A stretch of 64,000 bases of DNA from Mycolicibacterium bacteremicum (GTDB taxonomy: Bacteria; Actinomycetota; Actinomycetes; Mycobacteriales; Mycobacteriaceae): positions 176,268 through 240,267 of the forward strand of contig NZ_MVHJ01000008.1 in the NCBI RefSeq assembly GCF_002086115.1, given 5' to 3'. The notes below the pieces were generated by a model that made no database searches, was not told where the DNA came from, and saw nothing but the letters and a program-made list of their open reading frames with translations. The translations under genes and the position numbers were made by a program. Of this stretch, positions 11,028-19,701 are shown in pieces; position 1 is the stretch's first letter; each line of letters starts with the position of its first letter.

Positions 11028-11474
11028 GTAGCCGCCACTTTCCGGTACGTGCGTGCCACCATCTGACGCATGTCCACTTCCACCGTCGACACCGTGGCGC
11101 GCTTCCAGGATCCGCTGACCGCCCGGGTTCCCCTCGCACTCGGGGTGTTCCGGATCCTGGTCGGTCTGATGTATGCCATGCACGGCACCGTCAAACTGTT
11201 CGGTTTCCCCAGCGGGTCGCCGGCCGCCGTCGGCACCTGGCCCGCGTGGTGGGCCGGCGTGCTGGAAGTCGTGCTGGGTCTGCTCATCACCGTCGGCTTC
11301 TTCACCCGTATCGCCGCCTTCGTCGCCTCCGGCATGATGGCCGTGGCCTACTTCTGGATGCATTTCCCGGACGGTTTCTGGCCCATCGACAACGGCGGTG
11401 AAACCGCGGCGCTGTACAGCTTCATCTTCCTGTTGCTGGTGTTCACCGGCCCGGGAGCGTTGTCGATCAACCGC
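10737..11474 (+). repeat. tandem duplication within the two DoxX genes
   Basis: Segments 10737-11021 and 11190-11474 are each 285 bp and differ at two bases by eye, both synonymous (a His CAC/CAT and a Gly GGC/GGT codon). Flanking coding sequence on the 5' side diverges sharply within the same reading frame. This fits recent duplication or ongoing gene conversion of the core, with divergent ends. Confidence 0.9.
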
Positions 11475-11480
11475 CGCTGA
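11070..11480 (+). CDS. DoxX-family membrane protein (copy B)
   Basis: 136 residues, four predicted membrane helices. From the middle of the first helix to the C-terminus the protein is identical to copy A, apart from the last codons being different triplets for the same basic ending. The first 30 residues differ in length and sequence (MSTSTVDTVARFQDPLTARV). Different N-termini and separate upstream sequence suggest the copies are separately expressed or localised. Transcription probably ends at the 20-bp inverted repeat 6 bp beyond the stop codon. Confidence 0.88.
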   Translation: MSTSTVDTVARFQDPLTARVPLALGVFRILVGLMYAMHGTVKLFGFPSGSPAAVGTWPAWWAGVLEVVLGLLITVGFFTRIAAFVASGMMAVAYFWMHFPDGFWPIDNGGETAALYSFIFLLLVFTGPGALSINRR

Positions 11481-11485
11481 CCTCG

Positions 11486-11541
11486 CGAGTGTGAATCCTC
11501 TGCGGTGTTTCGCCGAGATACCCGCAGAGGTTTCACACTCG
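11486..11541. terminator. bidirectional stem-loop between convergent genes
   Basis: Two 20-base arms, 11486-11505 and 11522-11541, pair with a single mismatch around a 16-base loop (left arm begins CGAGTGTGAA, right arm ends TTTCACACTCG). It lies between the stop codons of DoxX copy B and the leftward YhgE/Pip gene, where a shared terminator is expected. There is no T-tract, as is usual in mycobacteria. It could instead be a copy of a dispersed palindromic element. Confidence 0.6.
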
Positions 11542-11550
11542 GCGACGCCG

Positions 11551-13563
11551 CTACACCTCGATCGGCGGGTTGAGCCGCTCCATCGTGTACTGCCGATCGC
11601 GCCGGGCCGCCCACGAGCTGGCGGCCAGCGCCGCGATCAGCAGACCACCGAGCACCGCGATGGCGATCCACAACCGGGAATCCACCCCGCCGGCGATGGT
11701 CTGCCGCAATCCGTTGACGGCGTAGGTCATCGGGTCGAACGGGTGCAGGATCTGGAACGGTCTGGCGGTGGTCTCGACCGGGTAGATGCCGCCGGCCGAC
11801 ACCAGTTGCAGCATCAGGAAGGCCAGCGTCACCACGCGGCCCACCGAGACACCGAACAACGCGTTGAAGGCCTGGATCACTGCCAGGAACGTCGCGCCGA
11901 TGAGGAACAGGAACGCCACCGTCGCCAGCGGATACCTCGCCTGCAGGCCGACACCGAAATGCACGACCACATACATCACCAGCACCTGGCAGACCACGAT
12001 CAGCAGCGCAGGCCAGTAGGACGCCAACACCACCCGCAGCGCACCGAGACCGTGCACGATCGGCCGGGACTGCATGGGCTTGAGCAACATCCAGATGATC
12101 AGCGCCCCGATGAACAGCGCCAGCGGCAGGAAGAACGGCGCGAATCCGGTACCGAAGGTGGCGGCCGGATTGTCGGTCTGCAGTTCGAGTGCCACCGGGG
12201 CGGCCATCGTCCGGGCCACCTCGGTGCGCTGCTGCGGGGTCCAGGACGGCACCTGGGCCGAGCCCTCCTTGAGCTTGCTCGCCAACTCCGCGCTGCCGTC
12301 GGCGAGCTTCTGGGTGCCGTCGGCGAGTTGGCTTGCCCCGCCGGCCAACTGCCGCCCACCGGCGGCCAGCTGGACCAGCCCGCTGTTGAGTTGATGGGCA
12401 CCGGTGTTCAACTGATCGACCCCGTCGCGCAGTTGCGCCACGTCATCGCGCAGACCACCGTTCAGCGCCCGGGTGATGAACACCCGCAGCTTGCTGTTCG
12501 GGTCGCCGAGCTCACCTTCCAGCTGGGCGGCACTATCGCGCAGCCGCAGCAGGCCGTCATCGGTGGCCGGGTCGATCCCGTTGGCGCGCAACAGTCGTTG
12601 CGCCCCGGCCAGCACATCGCCGGCATGGCGCACCGTCGGGTCGGGGTTGGTCTGCAGCAGGCCGACGGCCTGGTCGACCAGTGCCGCGGCGTGCACCTGG
12701 TCGATGTTCAGCGCGGCGACGCGATCGGTGGTGGAGCGCACCGCCGCGCTGAGACGCTGTGCCAGCAGACCCACCTCATTCGGGTCCAGCTGTAACCCGC
12801 CGACCCGGTCCAGCATCTGCAGCAGCGGGCCGGTGGCCTCGTCGACCTTGCTGGACAGCTGCTGGGTGCCCGCCATCAGCTGCGCCGACCCATCGCGCGC
12901 GGTGACCAACCCGGCGGTCAATTCACCGGCGCCGTCAGCCAATTGCTGTGCTCCGTCGTTGGCCTGCGCGTTGCCGGTGGCCAGCTGCTGGGCACCGTCG
13001 GCGGCCTGCACCAGTCCGGCCCCGGCATCGGTCAGGCCGGTCAGCACGGTGCCGACGGTCTGCTGGCCGATGCTGGCGTTGACCTGGTTGATGACCTCGC
13101 GGGCGGCGTTCTGCCCGATGATCGAGCCCAGATAGTTGTTGGCGTCGTTGAACGTGAAGTCGATATCGGCCTGCTGCGGCGAGCCACCCGAGGGCGAGGC
13201 GATGTCGGCGCTGAAATCCTTCGGCAGGGTGACGGTGAAGTAGTACTTGCCACTGCTCAGCCCGTCGGCGGCCTCACTCGCCGAAACCTCGTGCAGCTGA
13301 AGCTGTCCCGAGCTGATCAGGGCATCGGCCACCTGCCGGCCGGCGTCCAGGGGTTTGCCGTCGACCTCGGTGCCGGTGTCCTCGTTGACCAACGCCACCG
13401 GGACCTTGTTGACGGCGTCGAACGGATTCCAGAACGCCCACAGGTACATCGCGCCGTAGAGCAACGGCATCAGCACCACCGTCACCAGGGCGATGCGTGG
13501 CATGGCACCACGGGAGAAACGCTTCAGATCGGTGCCCAGCGACATTCCGGCAAGCATGGTCAC
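11551..13563 (-). CDS. YhgE/Pip-type ABC-2 membrane protein
   Basis: 670 residues with the YhgE/Pip (phage-infection-protein) layout. There is one N-terminal membrane helix (about 22-45) and a long extracytoplasmic region of roughly 400 residues. That region has repeated small heptad-like modules of the form D-G-x-x-Q-L-A-x-G, for example near 185-235 and 400-430. A C-terminal block of five or six helices begins near residue 478. The module repeats suggest an extended coiled-coil or beta-helical stalk. Related proteins include EsaA of type VII secretion and MmpL-like exporters. The ATG overlaps the stop of the ATPase-like gene by 4 bp, so the two proteins probably form one complex. Substrate unknown. 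Confidence 0.85.
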   Translation of the reverse strand: MTMLAGMSLGTDLKRFSRGAMPRIALVTVVLMPLLYGAMYLWAFWNPFDAVNKVPVALVNEDTGTEVDGKPLDAGRQVADALISSGQLQLHEVSASEAADGLSSGKYYFTVTLPKDFSADIASPSGGSPQQADIDFTFNDANNYLGSIIGQNAAREVINQVNASIGQQTVGTVLTGLTDAGAGLVQAADGAQQLATGNAQANDGAQQLADGAGELTAGLVTARDGSAQLMAGTQQLSSKVDEATGPLLQMLDRVGGLQLDPNEVGLLAQRLSAAVRSTTDRVAALNIDQVHAAALVDQAVGLLQTNPDPTVRHAGDVLAGAQRLLRANGIDPATDDGLLRLRDSAAQLEGELGDPNSKLRVFITRALNGGLRDDVAQLRDGVDQLNTGAHQLNSGLVQLAAGGRQLAGGASQLADGTQKLADGSAELASKLKEGSAQVPSWTPQQRTEVARTMAAPVALELQTDNPAATFGTGFAPFFLPLALFIGALIIWMLLKPMQSRPIVHGLGALRVVLASYWPALLIVVCQVLVMYVVVHFGVGLQARYPLATVAFLFLIGATFLAVIQAFNALFGVSVGRVVTLAFLMLQLVSAGGIYPVETTARPFQILHPFDPMTYAVNGLRQTIAGGVDSRLWIAIAVLGGLLIAALAASSWAARRDRQYTMERLNPPIEV

Positions 13564-14207
13564 TCACTCACTTTCAATTCGGCGCGGGCTCCGGGAACGG
13601 AGTTGGCGGACGCGGTGATCACCGTCTGGTTCTCCCCCAGCGCGGTCAGGCGTTCCAGCACCACGGCGCGGTTCTCGTCATCGGTGATGCCGTCCAGGTC
13701 TCCGACCACCAGCAGGGGCGGGGTGGCGGTGTTGGCCAGCGCGATGCGCAGCAACACCTGCGCCAGCTCACCGATCTGGTCGAAGTAGGCGTCCAGACTC
13801 GGCAGCGGTATGTGCCCGAAGGTGCTCGCGCACAGCCCGGCGAGGTCGCCCGTGCCCGCCTTGCCGATGAACCGGTACCAGGGCGCATCCCAGCGCATCT
13901 GCTCGGTGATCAGATCACCGACGGTGACCGATTCGGCGATCTTGTCGAGCCGATCGATGTTGGCCAGCGCCGACACCGCGAAGATCTTGCGGGCATCGGT
14001 GTGGCCGAACACGGTGACGGTGCCCGCCTCCGGGCGCATCCGGCCCGCCAGCGTGAGCAGCAGCGCGGTGCGTCCGGTGCCGGCCGGGTGGACCAGCGCG
14101 GTCACACCGCCGGCATGGACGTCCAGGTCGACCGGGCCGTAGACCGGTCCCCACGGACCCTTGACGCGGATTCCCCTGGCGACGACGGCCGGTTCAGCAT
14201 CTGTCAC
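13560..14207 (-). CDS. degenerate ABC-type ATPase-like protein paired with YhgE/Pip
   Basis: About 215 residues shaped like an ABC nucleotide-binding domain but with eroded motifs. The P-loop reads HPAGTGRT (residues 40-47), with His for the first Gly and Arg for the invariant Lys. The signature region (FDQIGELAQ near 141-149) is not LSGGQ. The Walker B stretch LLVVGDLDG has no Asp-Glu pair. The usual switch His is missing (TVITASAN). It probably binds nucleotide weakly or not at all and may act structurally or as a regulator of the coupled membrane protein. It lies 20 bp after the rhomboid gene on the same strand. That it derives from an ABC domain is a confident call; its activity is not known. 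Confidence 0.75.
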   Translation of the reverse strand: MTDAEPAVVARGIRVKGPWGPVYGPVDLDVHAGGVTALVHPAGTGRTALLLTLAGRMRPEAGTVTVFGHTDARKIFAVSALANIDRLDKIAESVTVGDLITEQMRWDAPWYRFIGKAGTGDLAGLCASTFGHIPLPSLDAYFDQIGELAQVLLRIALANTATPPLLVVGDLDGITDDENRAVVLERLTALGENQTVITASANSVPGARAELKVSE

Positions 14208-14227
14208 CGACCAATCTCAGCACAGAC

Positions 14228-15088
14228 TCAGCCCAGGTGAAGGTACCCGCCGAACATCGAGAGCAATTCCGCTGTCCGCCACCAGATGAGCACGCCGAAC
14301 AGCAGCAGCAGACCGCCTGCCACCGCGCCCTGCACCAGATTTCGTTGTGCGCGCGGGGCGTAGACGAAGCCCGCGGCGACCAGGCCACCGGTGATCAGGC
14401 CGCCGAGGTGGCCCTGCCAGCTGATCGCGCCGGCGCCGATCAGTGGGGCGGCGAAGGTGAACACCACGTTCAGCACGATCAGGCCGATGACCCACTTGAC
14501 GTCCAGGTTGAGCTTGCGCGACACCACGAAGATCGCGCCGAACAATCCGAACACCGCACCCGAGGCGCCCGCGGTGGCGGTGTTCAGCGGCGAGATCAGG
14601 TACACCAGCACCGATCCGCCGAGGGCACTGAGCCCGTAGAGCGCGCCGAACCGCACCCGGCCCAGCAGCCGCTCCAGTGACGGGCCGATGACGTACAGCG
14701 CGTACATGTTGAACAGGATGTGCGCGATGCCGTAGTGCAGGAAGGCCGAGGTCACGAGCCGGTAGTACTGGCCGTCGGCGACCGCCGGCGGCCACAGCGT
14801 CAGCTCGTTCTCCAGCCGGCCCGATGCCATCTGCAGCACGAACATGACGACGTTGACCGCGATCAACGCGTAGGTGATGACGGGAGTCTGGCCGGCGACC
14901 TTGCCGCCGAAACGGCCCTGCACCGGGCGGACGGTGGCCGCGCCCGCCGAGACGCACTCCGGGCACTGGTGACCCACGGCTGCCGACTGCATGCAGTCCC
15001 CGCAGATGTAGCGCCCGCAGCGGGTGCACGAGACGTAGGACTGGCGGCCGGGGTGGCGGTAACAGACCGGGGCCTGCGGGGGCGTCAT
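14228..15088 (-). CDS. rhomboid-family intramembrane serine protease with N-terminal zinc-binding B-box
   Basis: 286 residues. The N-terminus has Cys/His-rich B-box-like spacing (CYRHPGRQSYVSCTRCGRY, then CGDC and HQCPEC) in the first 45 residues. Six to seven membrane helices follow. The catalytic Ser is in GASGAVFG near residue 183, the catalytic His is in QGHLGG near 236, and the HxxxN of rhomboids appears as HILFN. It is like Rv0110 of M. tuberculosis. Substrates are unknown. It precedes the ATPase/YhgE pair by 20 bp and may be co-transcribed with it. Confidence 0.9.
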   Translation of the reverse strand: MTPPQAPVCYRHPGRQSYVSCTRCGRYICGDCMQSAAVGHQCPECVSAGAATVRPVQGRFGGKVAGQTPVITYALIAVNVVMFVLQMASGRLENELTLWPPAVADGQYYRLVTSAFLHYGIAHILFNMYALYVIGPSLERLLGRVRFGALYGLSALGGSVLVYLISPLNTATAGASGAVFGLFGAIFVVSRKLNLDVKWVIGLIVLNVVFTFAAPLIGAGAISWQGHLGGLITGGLVAAGFVYAPRAQRNLVQGAVAGGLLLLFGVLIWWRTAELLSMFGGYLHLG

Positions 15089-15109
15089 GTCTCCATTCTG
15101 TCCGATGGC

Positions 15110-15490
15110 TCAGACCAGGTGGCTCACCCGCCGCCGCGTCAACACGAACAGCACGATCGTGGCGATGGCGGCCTCGGCCAGGGATACCGCGGTGGCCACC
15201 GCCATCAGCGCGCCCACCGGTGCTGCCGCGGACTCGACGACCGCGCCGTGTCGGTGCCCCGGCAGCGACCAGTGCGCACCGACCATGGCCAGACTCATCA
15301 CGGCTACCGCACACCAGATGCGCAGCGAGCCGCCGCGCCACAGTTCGTAACCGCAGTACAGACAGGCCAGCGCCATGGCGGTGATGCCGACGGTCAGCGC
15401 GGCGTTGCCCGCGTGGCCGAGCATGGCCAGGTGCAGCATTGCCGACATCACGGCGAGCACCGCGCACAGTCGTCGCCCGAGCACCGCCAT
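15110..15490 (-). CDS. small four-helix membrane protein of unknown function
   Basis: 126 residues from the ATG at 15490. There are four hydrophobic segments, the third followed by a His-rich loop (HWSLPGHRHG near residues 73-82), and an Arg-rich tail (TRRRVSH). The histidines could bind metal, but no known family was recognised. It lies 14 bp after the acyl-CoA ligase gene and 21 bp before the rhomboid gene, all on the minus strand, so it is probably part of the same transcript. Confidence 0.7.
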   Translation of the reverse strand: MAVLGRRLCAVLAVMSAMLHLAMLGHAGNAALTVGITAMALACLYCGYELWRGGSLRIWCAVAVMSLAMVGAHWSLPGHRHGAVVESAAAPVGALMAVATAVSLAEAAIATIVLFVLTRRRVSHLV

Positions 15491-15504
15491 GTGACAACTG
15501 TTCC

Positions 15505-17112
15505 CTACAGCCCCAGGATCTGCACGCTCTCCTCACGCATCTGCACCTTGCGGATCTTGCCGGTGACGGTCATCGGGAACTCATCGACCAGGTGCACGTA
15601 GCGCGGGATCTTGTAGTGCGCCAGCTTGCCCTCGGCGAACGCTCGGACCGCGGCGGCGTCCAGCGCGTCGGCGCCCGGTTTCATCTTGATCCAGGCGCAG
15701 ATCTCCTCGCCGTACCTGGCGTCGGGCACCCCGATCACCTGGGCGTCCTCGATGCCGGGGTGGGTGTAGAGAAACTCCTCGATCTCGCGGGGATAGACGT
15801 TCTCACCACCGCGGATCACCATGTCCTTGATGCGGCCGACGATGGTGCAGTAGCCGTCGGCGCGCATGACCGCGAGGTCGCCGGTGTGCATCCAGCCTTG
15901 GTCGTCGATGGCCTCGGCGGTTTTCTCGGGGTCCTCCCAATACCCGAGCATCACCGAGTAACCCCGGGTGCAGAACTCACCGGGCTGTCCGCGCTCGACC
16001 TCGACGCCGGTGTTCGGGTCGACGATCTTCACCTCGACGTGCGGGTGTGCGCGGCCGATGGTCGCGGTGCGCCGCTCCAGGTCGTCGTCGTGCAGGGTTT
16101 GGCATGACACCGGCGACGTCTCGGTCATACCGTAGGCGATGGCGACCTCGGCCATGTGCATGTCGTTGATGCAGCGCTTCATCACCTCGATCGGGCAGAC
16201 CGCGCCGGCCATGATGCCGGTGCGTAGGCTGGACAGATCGCGGTCGGGAAAGCTCGGGTGGTTCTGCATGGCGATGAACATCGTCGGCACGCCGTAGACA
16301 CCGGTACACCGTTCGGCCTCAATGGTTTCCAGCGTGATACCCGGGTCGAAGCCCGGCGCGGGGATGACCATGGTGACACCGTGGGTGGTGCAGCCGAGGT
16401 TGCCCATCACCATGCCGAAGCAGTGGTAGAACGGCACCGGAATGCAGAGCCGGTCACCGGGTCGCAGGTTGATGCCCTCGGTGACGAAGAAGCCGTTGTT
16501 CAGGATGTTTCTGTGCGACAGTGTGGCACCCTTCGGGAATCCCGTTGTGCCCGAGGTGTACTGGATGTTGATCGGGTCGGTGTTCGCCAGAGTTACCTGC
16601 CGCTGGGCCAGTTCGTGCTCGTCGACGGTATCGGCGCGCAACGCGTCCCAGTCCGGCGTGCCGAGGAAGATGACCTCGCTGAGTGTTGGCGCCTGGCCGC
16701 GGACCTCGTCGACCATGGCGACGTAGTCACTGCTCTTGAACTCGGTCGCCGAGATCAGCATCCGCACGCCGGATTGATTGAGCACGTACGCCAGTTCGTG
16801 GGTGCGGTAGGCCGGGTTGATGTTGACCAGGATGGCGCCGATCTTGGCGGTCGCGTACTGGACGATGGTCCACTCGGACCGGTTCGGCGACCAGATGCCG
16901 ACCCGGTCGCCCTTGGCGATACCGCGGCCGAGCAGCCCGCGGGCGACGATGTCGATCTCCGCGTCGAGTTCCCGGTAGGTCCAGCGCCTGCCCTGCGCGA
17001 CGTCGACGAGCGCCTCGATGTCGGGATGCGCCGCGGCGGTGCGCTCGAAGTTCGCGCCGATGGTCTCTTCGATGACGGGCGTCGTGGTCGGCCCGGCGTC
17101 ATAGCTGTTCAT
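15505..17112 (-). CDS. acyl-CoA ligase of the FadD35/methylthiopropionyl-CoA-ligase group
   Basis: 535 residues, ANL superfamily. The P-loop-like [11 protein letters not shown] lies near 196-206, the adenylate-binding YGMTETSP near 336-343, and the hinge with [17 protein letters not shown] near 420. The catalytic Lys is in VTGKIRK near the C-terminus. There is no signal peptide. The reaction is ATP-dependent CoA thioesterification of a carboxylic acid, probably short or medium chain or branched. The closest recalled mycobacterial relative is FadD35. It is 10 bp downstream of another ANL ligase, and the two look co-transcribed, divergent from a GAF-LuxR regulator. Confidence 0.87.
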   Translation of the reverse strand: MNSYDAGPTTTPVIEETIGANFERTAAAHPDIEALVDVAQGRRWTYRELDAEIDIVARGLLGRGIAKGDRVGIWSPNRSEWTIVQYATAKIGAILVNINPAYRTHELAYVLNQSGVRMLISATEFKSSDYVAMVDEVRGQAPTLSEVIFLGTPDWDALRADTVDEHELAQRQVTLANTDPINIQYTSGTTGFPKGATLSHRNILNNGFFVTEGINLRPGDRLCIPVPFYHCFGMVMGNLGCTTHGVTMVIPAPGFDPGITLETIEAERCTGVYGVPTMFIAMQNHPSFPDRDLSSLRTGIMAGAVCPIEVMKRCINDMHMAEVAIAYGMTETSPVSCQTLHDDDLERRTATIGRAHPHVEVKIVDPNTGVEVERGQPGEFCTRGYSVMLGYWEDPEKTAEAIDDQGWMHTGDLAVMRADGYCTIVGRIKDMVIRGGENVYPREIEEFLYTHPGIEDAQVIGVPDARYGEEICAWIKMKPGADALDAAAVRAFAEGKLAHYKIPRYVHLVDEFPMTVTGKIRKVQMREESVQILGL

Positions 17113-17122
17113 CTAGTCCACC

Positions 17123-18829
17123 TCATTCTTTCCCGTCGCTTCGCTCGCCCAGCAAATCCTCGTAGCGGTATTCGGTATCGATCGGCGCGCCCGACCCGTG
17201 TGCCTCATCTTCGCGCCGGCGCAGCTCGACGCGCCGGATCTTGCCCGAAATGGTCTTGGGCAGTTCGAAGAACTCGACGCGGCGCACCTTCAGATACGGC
17301 GCCAGGTGATCCCGGGCGTATTCCATGATGCCTCTGGCAGTTTCGGCGTCGGCGGGCCAGCCGTCGGCCAGCGCGACATAGGCCTTGGGGATCGCCAGCC
17401 GGGTGTCGTGGGGCTGCGGAACGATGGCGGCCTCGACGACGGCCGGATGCTCGATCAGCACGCTCTCCAACTCGAACGGGGAGACCTTGTAGTCGCTGGA
17501 TTTGAAAACGTCGTCGGTGCGCCCGATGTAGGTGATGTAGCCATCGGCGTCGCGGGCGGCCACGTCGCCGGTGTGGTAGTACCCGCCGGACATGACGGCG
17601 TCGTTGCGCTTCGGGTCGCCCAGGTAGCCGGTCATCAGGTTGACCGGCCGGGTGCTCAGGTCCAGGCAGATCTCACCCTCGTCGGCGAGCTTCCCGGTCA
17701 GCGGGTCGACGAGCACCACCGGCACGCCGGGCATCGGCCGGCCCATCGAGCCGGGTTTGACGGGTTGGCCGGGCGTGTTGCCGACCTGCAACGTGGTCTC
17801 GGTCTGCCCGAATCCGTCGCGGATGGTCAGCCCCCAGGCGCGTTCGACGGCGCCGATGACCTCCGGGTTCAGCGGTTCGCCGGCACCCAGTATCTCGCGC
17901 AGCCCTTCGGGTTTGGCGCCGAGGTCGGCCTGGATGAGCATCCGCCACACCGTCGGCGGGGCGCAGAACGTGTTGACGCGCGCGCGGCGGATCTGGTGCA
18001 GCAGCGCGGCGGCGTCGAAGCGGCTGTAGTTGTAGACGAAGATGGTCGCCTCGGCAATCCACGGCGCGAAGAAGCAACTCCAGGCGTGCTTGGCCCAGCC
18101 CGGCGAGCTGATCGCCAGGTGCACGTCGCCGGGGGTGACGCCGATCCAGGCCATCGTCGACATGTGACCGACCGGGTAGGACACCTGGGAGTGCTCGACG
18201 AGTTTGGGCTTGCTGGTGGTGCCGGAGGTGAAGTAGACCAGCAGCGGGTCCTCGACTGCGGTGACCGACCGGAACGTTTCCGGCACCATGTCGTACGCAT
18301 CGGCATAGGACTGCCAGCCTTCGACATCTCCGATACTGATGCGCACGTAGTCGCCGGGTACGTTGTCGAACTTCGGCGCGTCGGCGGCGTTGGCGATCAC
18401 GAAACGCGCACCGCCGCGGTCGATGCGGTCTTCCACATCGGCCGGGCCGAGCGCGCCGGTGGTGGGCATGACGACGGCGCCGAGTTTGGCGACCGCGAGC
18501 ATGGCTTCCCACAGTTCGACCTGGTTACCGAGCATCAGGATGACGCGGTCGCCCTTGCCGACACCCAGCCCCCTCAGCCACGTGGCGACGCGGTCAGAAC
18601 GCTCGGACATCTCGGCGAAGCTGACCTTGGTCTCGCGGCCGTCCTGCTCCACGATCCACAGCGCCGGGCGGTTGTTGTCCCGCGCGATGACATCGAACCA
18701 GTCGATGGCCCAGTTGAAGGTGCCCTCGATATGGGGCCACGCAAAAGTGGCGACGGCTTTGTCATAGTCGCTGATCATGGCCACCAGCTGGTCGCGGGCG
18801 GCGCGATAGCGCTCGGTGTTGTTGCTCAT
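17123..18829 (-). CDS. medium-chain acyl-CoA/acetyl-CoA synthetase-like ligase
   Basis: 568 residues, ANL superfamily. The order is a substrate-binding N-terminal domain with VYFTSGTTSKPK near 210-221, then GFGQTETT near 356-363, then GDVAARDADGYITYIGR near 440. The catalytic Lys is in ISGKIRR near 532. The N-terminal FNWAIDWFD is typical of AcsM and acetyl-CoA-synthetase-like enzymes. The likely reaction is activation of short to medium acids, including aromatic ones. It is the first gene leftward from a 56-bp divergent promoter region shared with the GAF-LuxR regulator, which is the probable controller. Confidence 0.88.
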   Translation of the reverse strand: MSNNTERYRAARDQLVAMISDYDKAVATFAWPHIEGTFNWAIDWFDVIARDNNRPALWIVEQDGRETKVSFAEMSERSDRVATWLRGLGVGKGDRVILMLGNQVELWEAMLAVAKLGAVVMPTTGALGPADVEDRIDRGGARFVIANAADAPKFDNVPGDYVRISIGDVEGWQSYADAYDMVPETFRSVTAVEDPLLVYFTSGTTSKPKLVEHSQVSYPVGHMSTMAWIGVTPGDVHLAISSPGWAKHAWSCFFAPWIAEATIFVYNYSRFDAAALLHQIRRARVNTFCAPPTVWRMLIQADLGAKPEGLREILGAGEPLNPEVIGAVERAWGLTIRDGFGQTETTLQVGNTPGQPVKPGSMGRPMPGVPVVLVDPLTGKLADEGEICLDLSTRPVNLMTGYLGDPKRNDAVMSGGYYHTGDVAARDADGYITYIGRTDDVFKSSDYKVSPFELESVLIEHPAVVEAAIVPQPHDTRLAIPKAYVALADGWPADAETARGIMEYARDHLAPYLKVRRVEFFELPKTISGKIRRVELRRREDEAHGSGAPIDTEYRYEDLLGERSDGKE

Positions 18830-18885
18830 GGCGACTAGGATCTAGGTCACAGTTGCCCGCCCGCTACCCCCGAAAGAGGGGACCA

Positions 18886-19701
18886 GTGCCATCCCTGCTC
18901 CGGCCCCGCGACACCGACGCCGTACGCGCCGAGTTGCGTCGGGTGGCCGTCGAGGGTGACGTGCCGGTGCTGTTCGGCGGCGAGGTGCACGACGACGCGC
19001 TGTTGCTCACCGAGTTCGTCGGCACCCGGACCGCCGGGCTGCGCGGGCTGGTGGTGCGGTCCAGTTCCGGGCTTGGCGGGGCCAGCATGGTCGCCGGCCG
19101 GCCGCTGGCGGTGTCGGACTACCGCAGCGCCGCGACCATCACCCATGACTACGACACCCCGGTGCTGACCGAGGGCATCCGGTCGGTACTGGCGGTACCC
19201 GTCGTGGTCGACGGGGTGCCGCGGGCCATGCTCTATGGCGCCTACCGGTCCGGCGCGCCGTTCGGCGGGCTGGCCGCGGACCTGATGGTCGGTTCGGCGC
19301 GGCGGCTGGCCCACGAGTTGCAGGTGCGCGACGAGGTGGACCGCCGGATGCGGTTGCTGGAGGCCCGGGCCGCCGGCGCGGCGAACCCGGAGACCATCCG
19401 CGAGGTCTACGCCGGCCTGCGCACGCTCGCTGCGCGCACCGATGACGCCACCGGCACCGAACTGCACCGGCTGGCCGATCTGCTGTCCGCACCCGCCGCC
19501 TCGGAGTTCCATCTGACACCCCGTGAACTCGACGTGCTGGCGCAGGTGGCGCTGGGTTGCACCAATGCCGAGGCTGCGCAGCGGCTCTCGCTCAAGACAG
19601 AAACCGTCAAGAGCTATCTGCGTAGTGCCGCATCCAAGCTCGGCACCAAGACCCGGCACGAGGCCGTCTCGAAAGCACGCCGAGCCGGACTGGTGCCCTA
19701 A
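18886..19701 (+). CDS. GAF-domain LuxR-type transcription regulator
   Basis: 271 residues. The start is placed at the GTG at 18886 because AGAGGGGA lies 4 bp before it; a TTG 33 bp upstream has no such site. A GAF-like sensor domain covers about 25-160, and a short helical linker follows. The C-terminal LuxR helix-turn-helix is at about 208-268 (TPRELDVLAQVALG...VKSYLRS). It is divergent from the acyl-CoA ligase pair, suggesting control by an acid or CoA-ester effector. The intergenic stretch contains CTAGGATCTAG (18835-18845), a possible half-site pair. Its stop overlaps the convergent permease gene by 4 bp. Confidence 0.85.
   Translation: MPSLLRPRDTDAVRAELRRVAVEGDVPVLFGGEVHDDALLLTEFVGTRTAGLRGLVVRSSSGLGGASMVAGRPLAVSDYRSAATITHDYDTPVLTEGIRSVLAVPVVVDGVPRAMLYGAYRSGAPFGGLAADLMVGSARRLAHELQVRDEVDRRMRLLEARAAGAANPETIREVYAGLRTLAARTDDATGTELHRLADLLSAPAASEFHLTPRELDVLAQVALGCTNAEAAQRLSLKTETVKSYLRSAASKLGTKTRHEAVSKARRAGLVP

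Noticed and set aside
9699..11363. 554-codon frame extending the response regulator across both DoxX genes
   Set aside because: Real similarity begins near residue 22 of the GTG-started form. The extension is antisense to DoxX coding sequence, and its repeats only mirror the duplication.
10629..11480. Assembly duplication of a single DoxX gene
   Set aside because: The two copies have different N-terminal coding sequence and different spacers, so they are separate loci. Long-read confirmation would still be useful.
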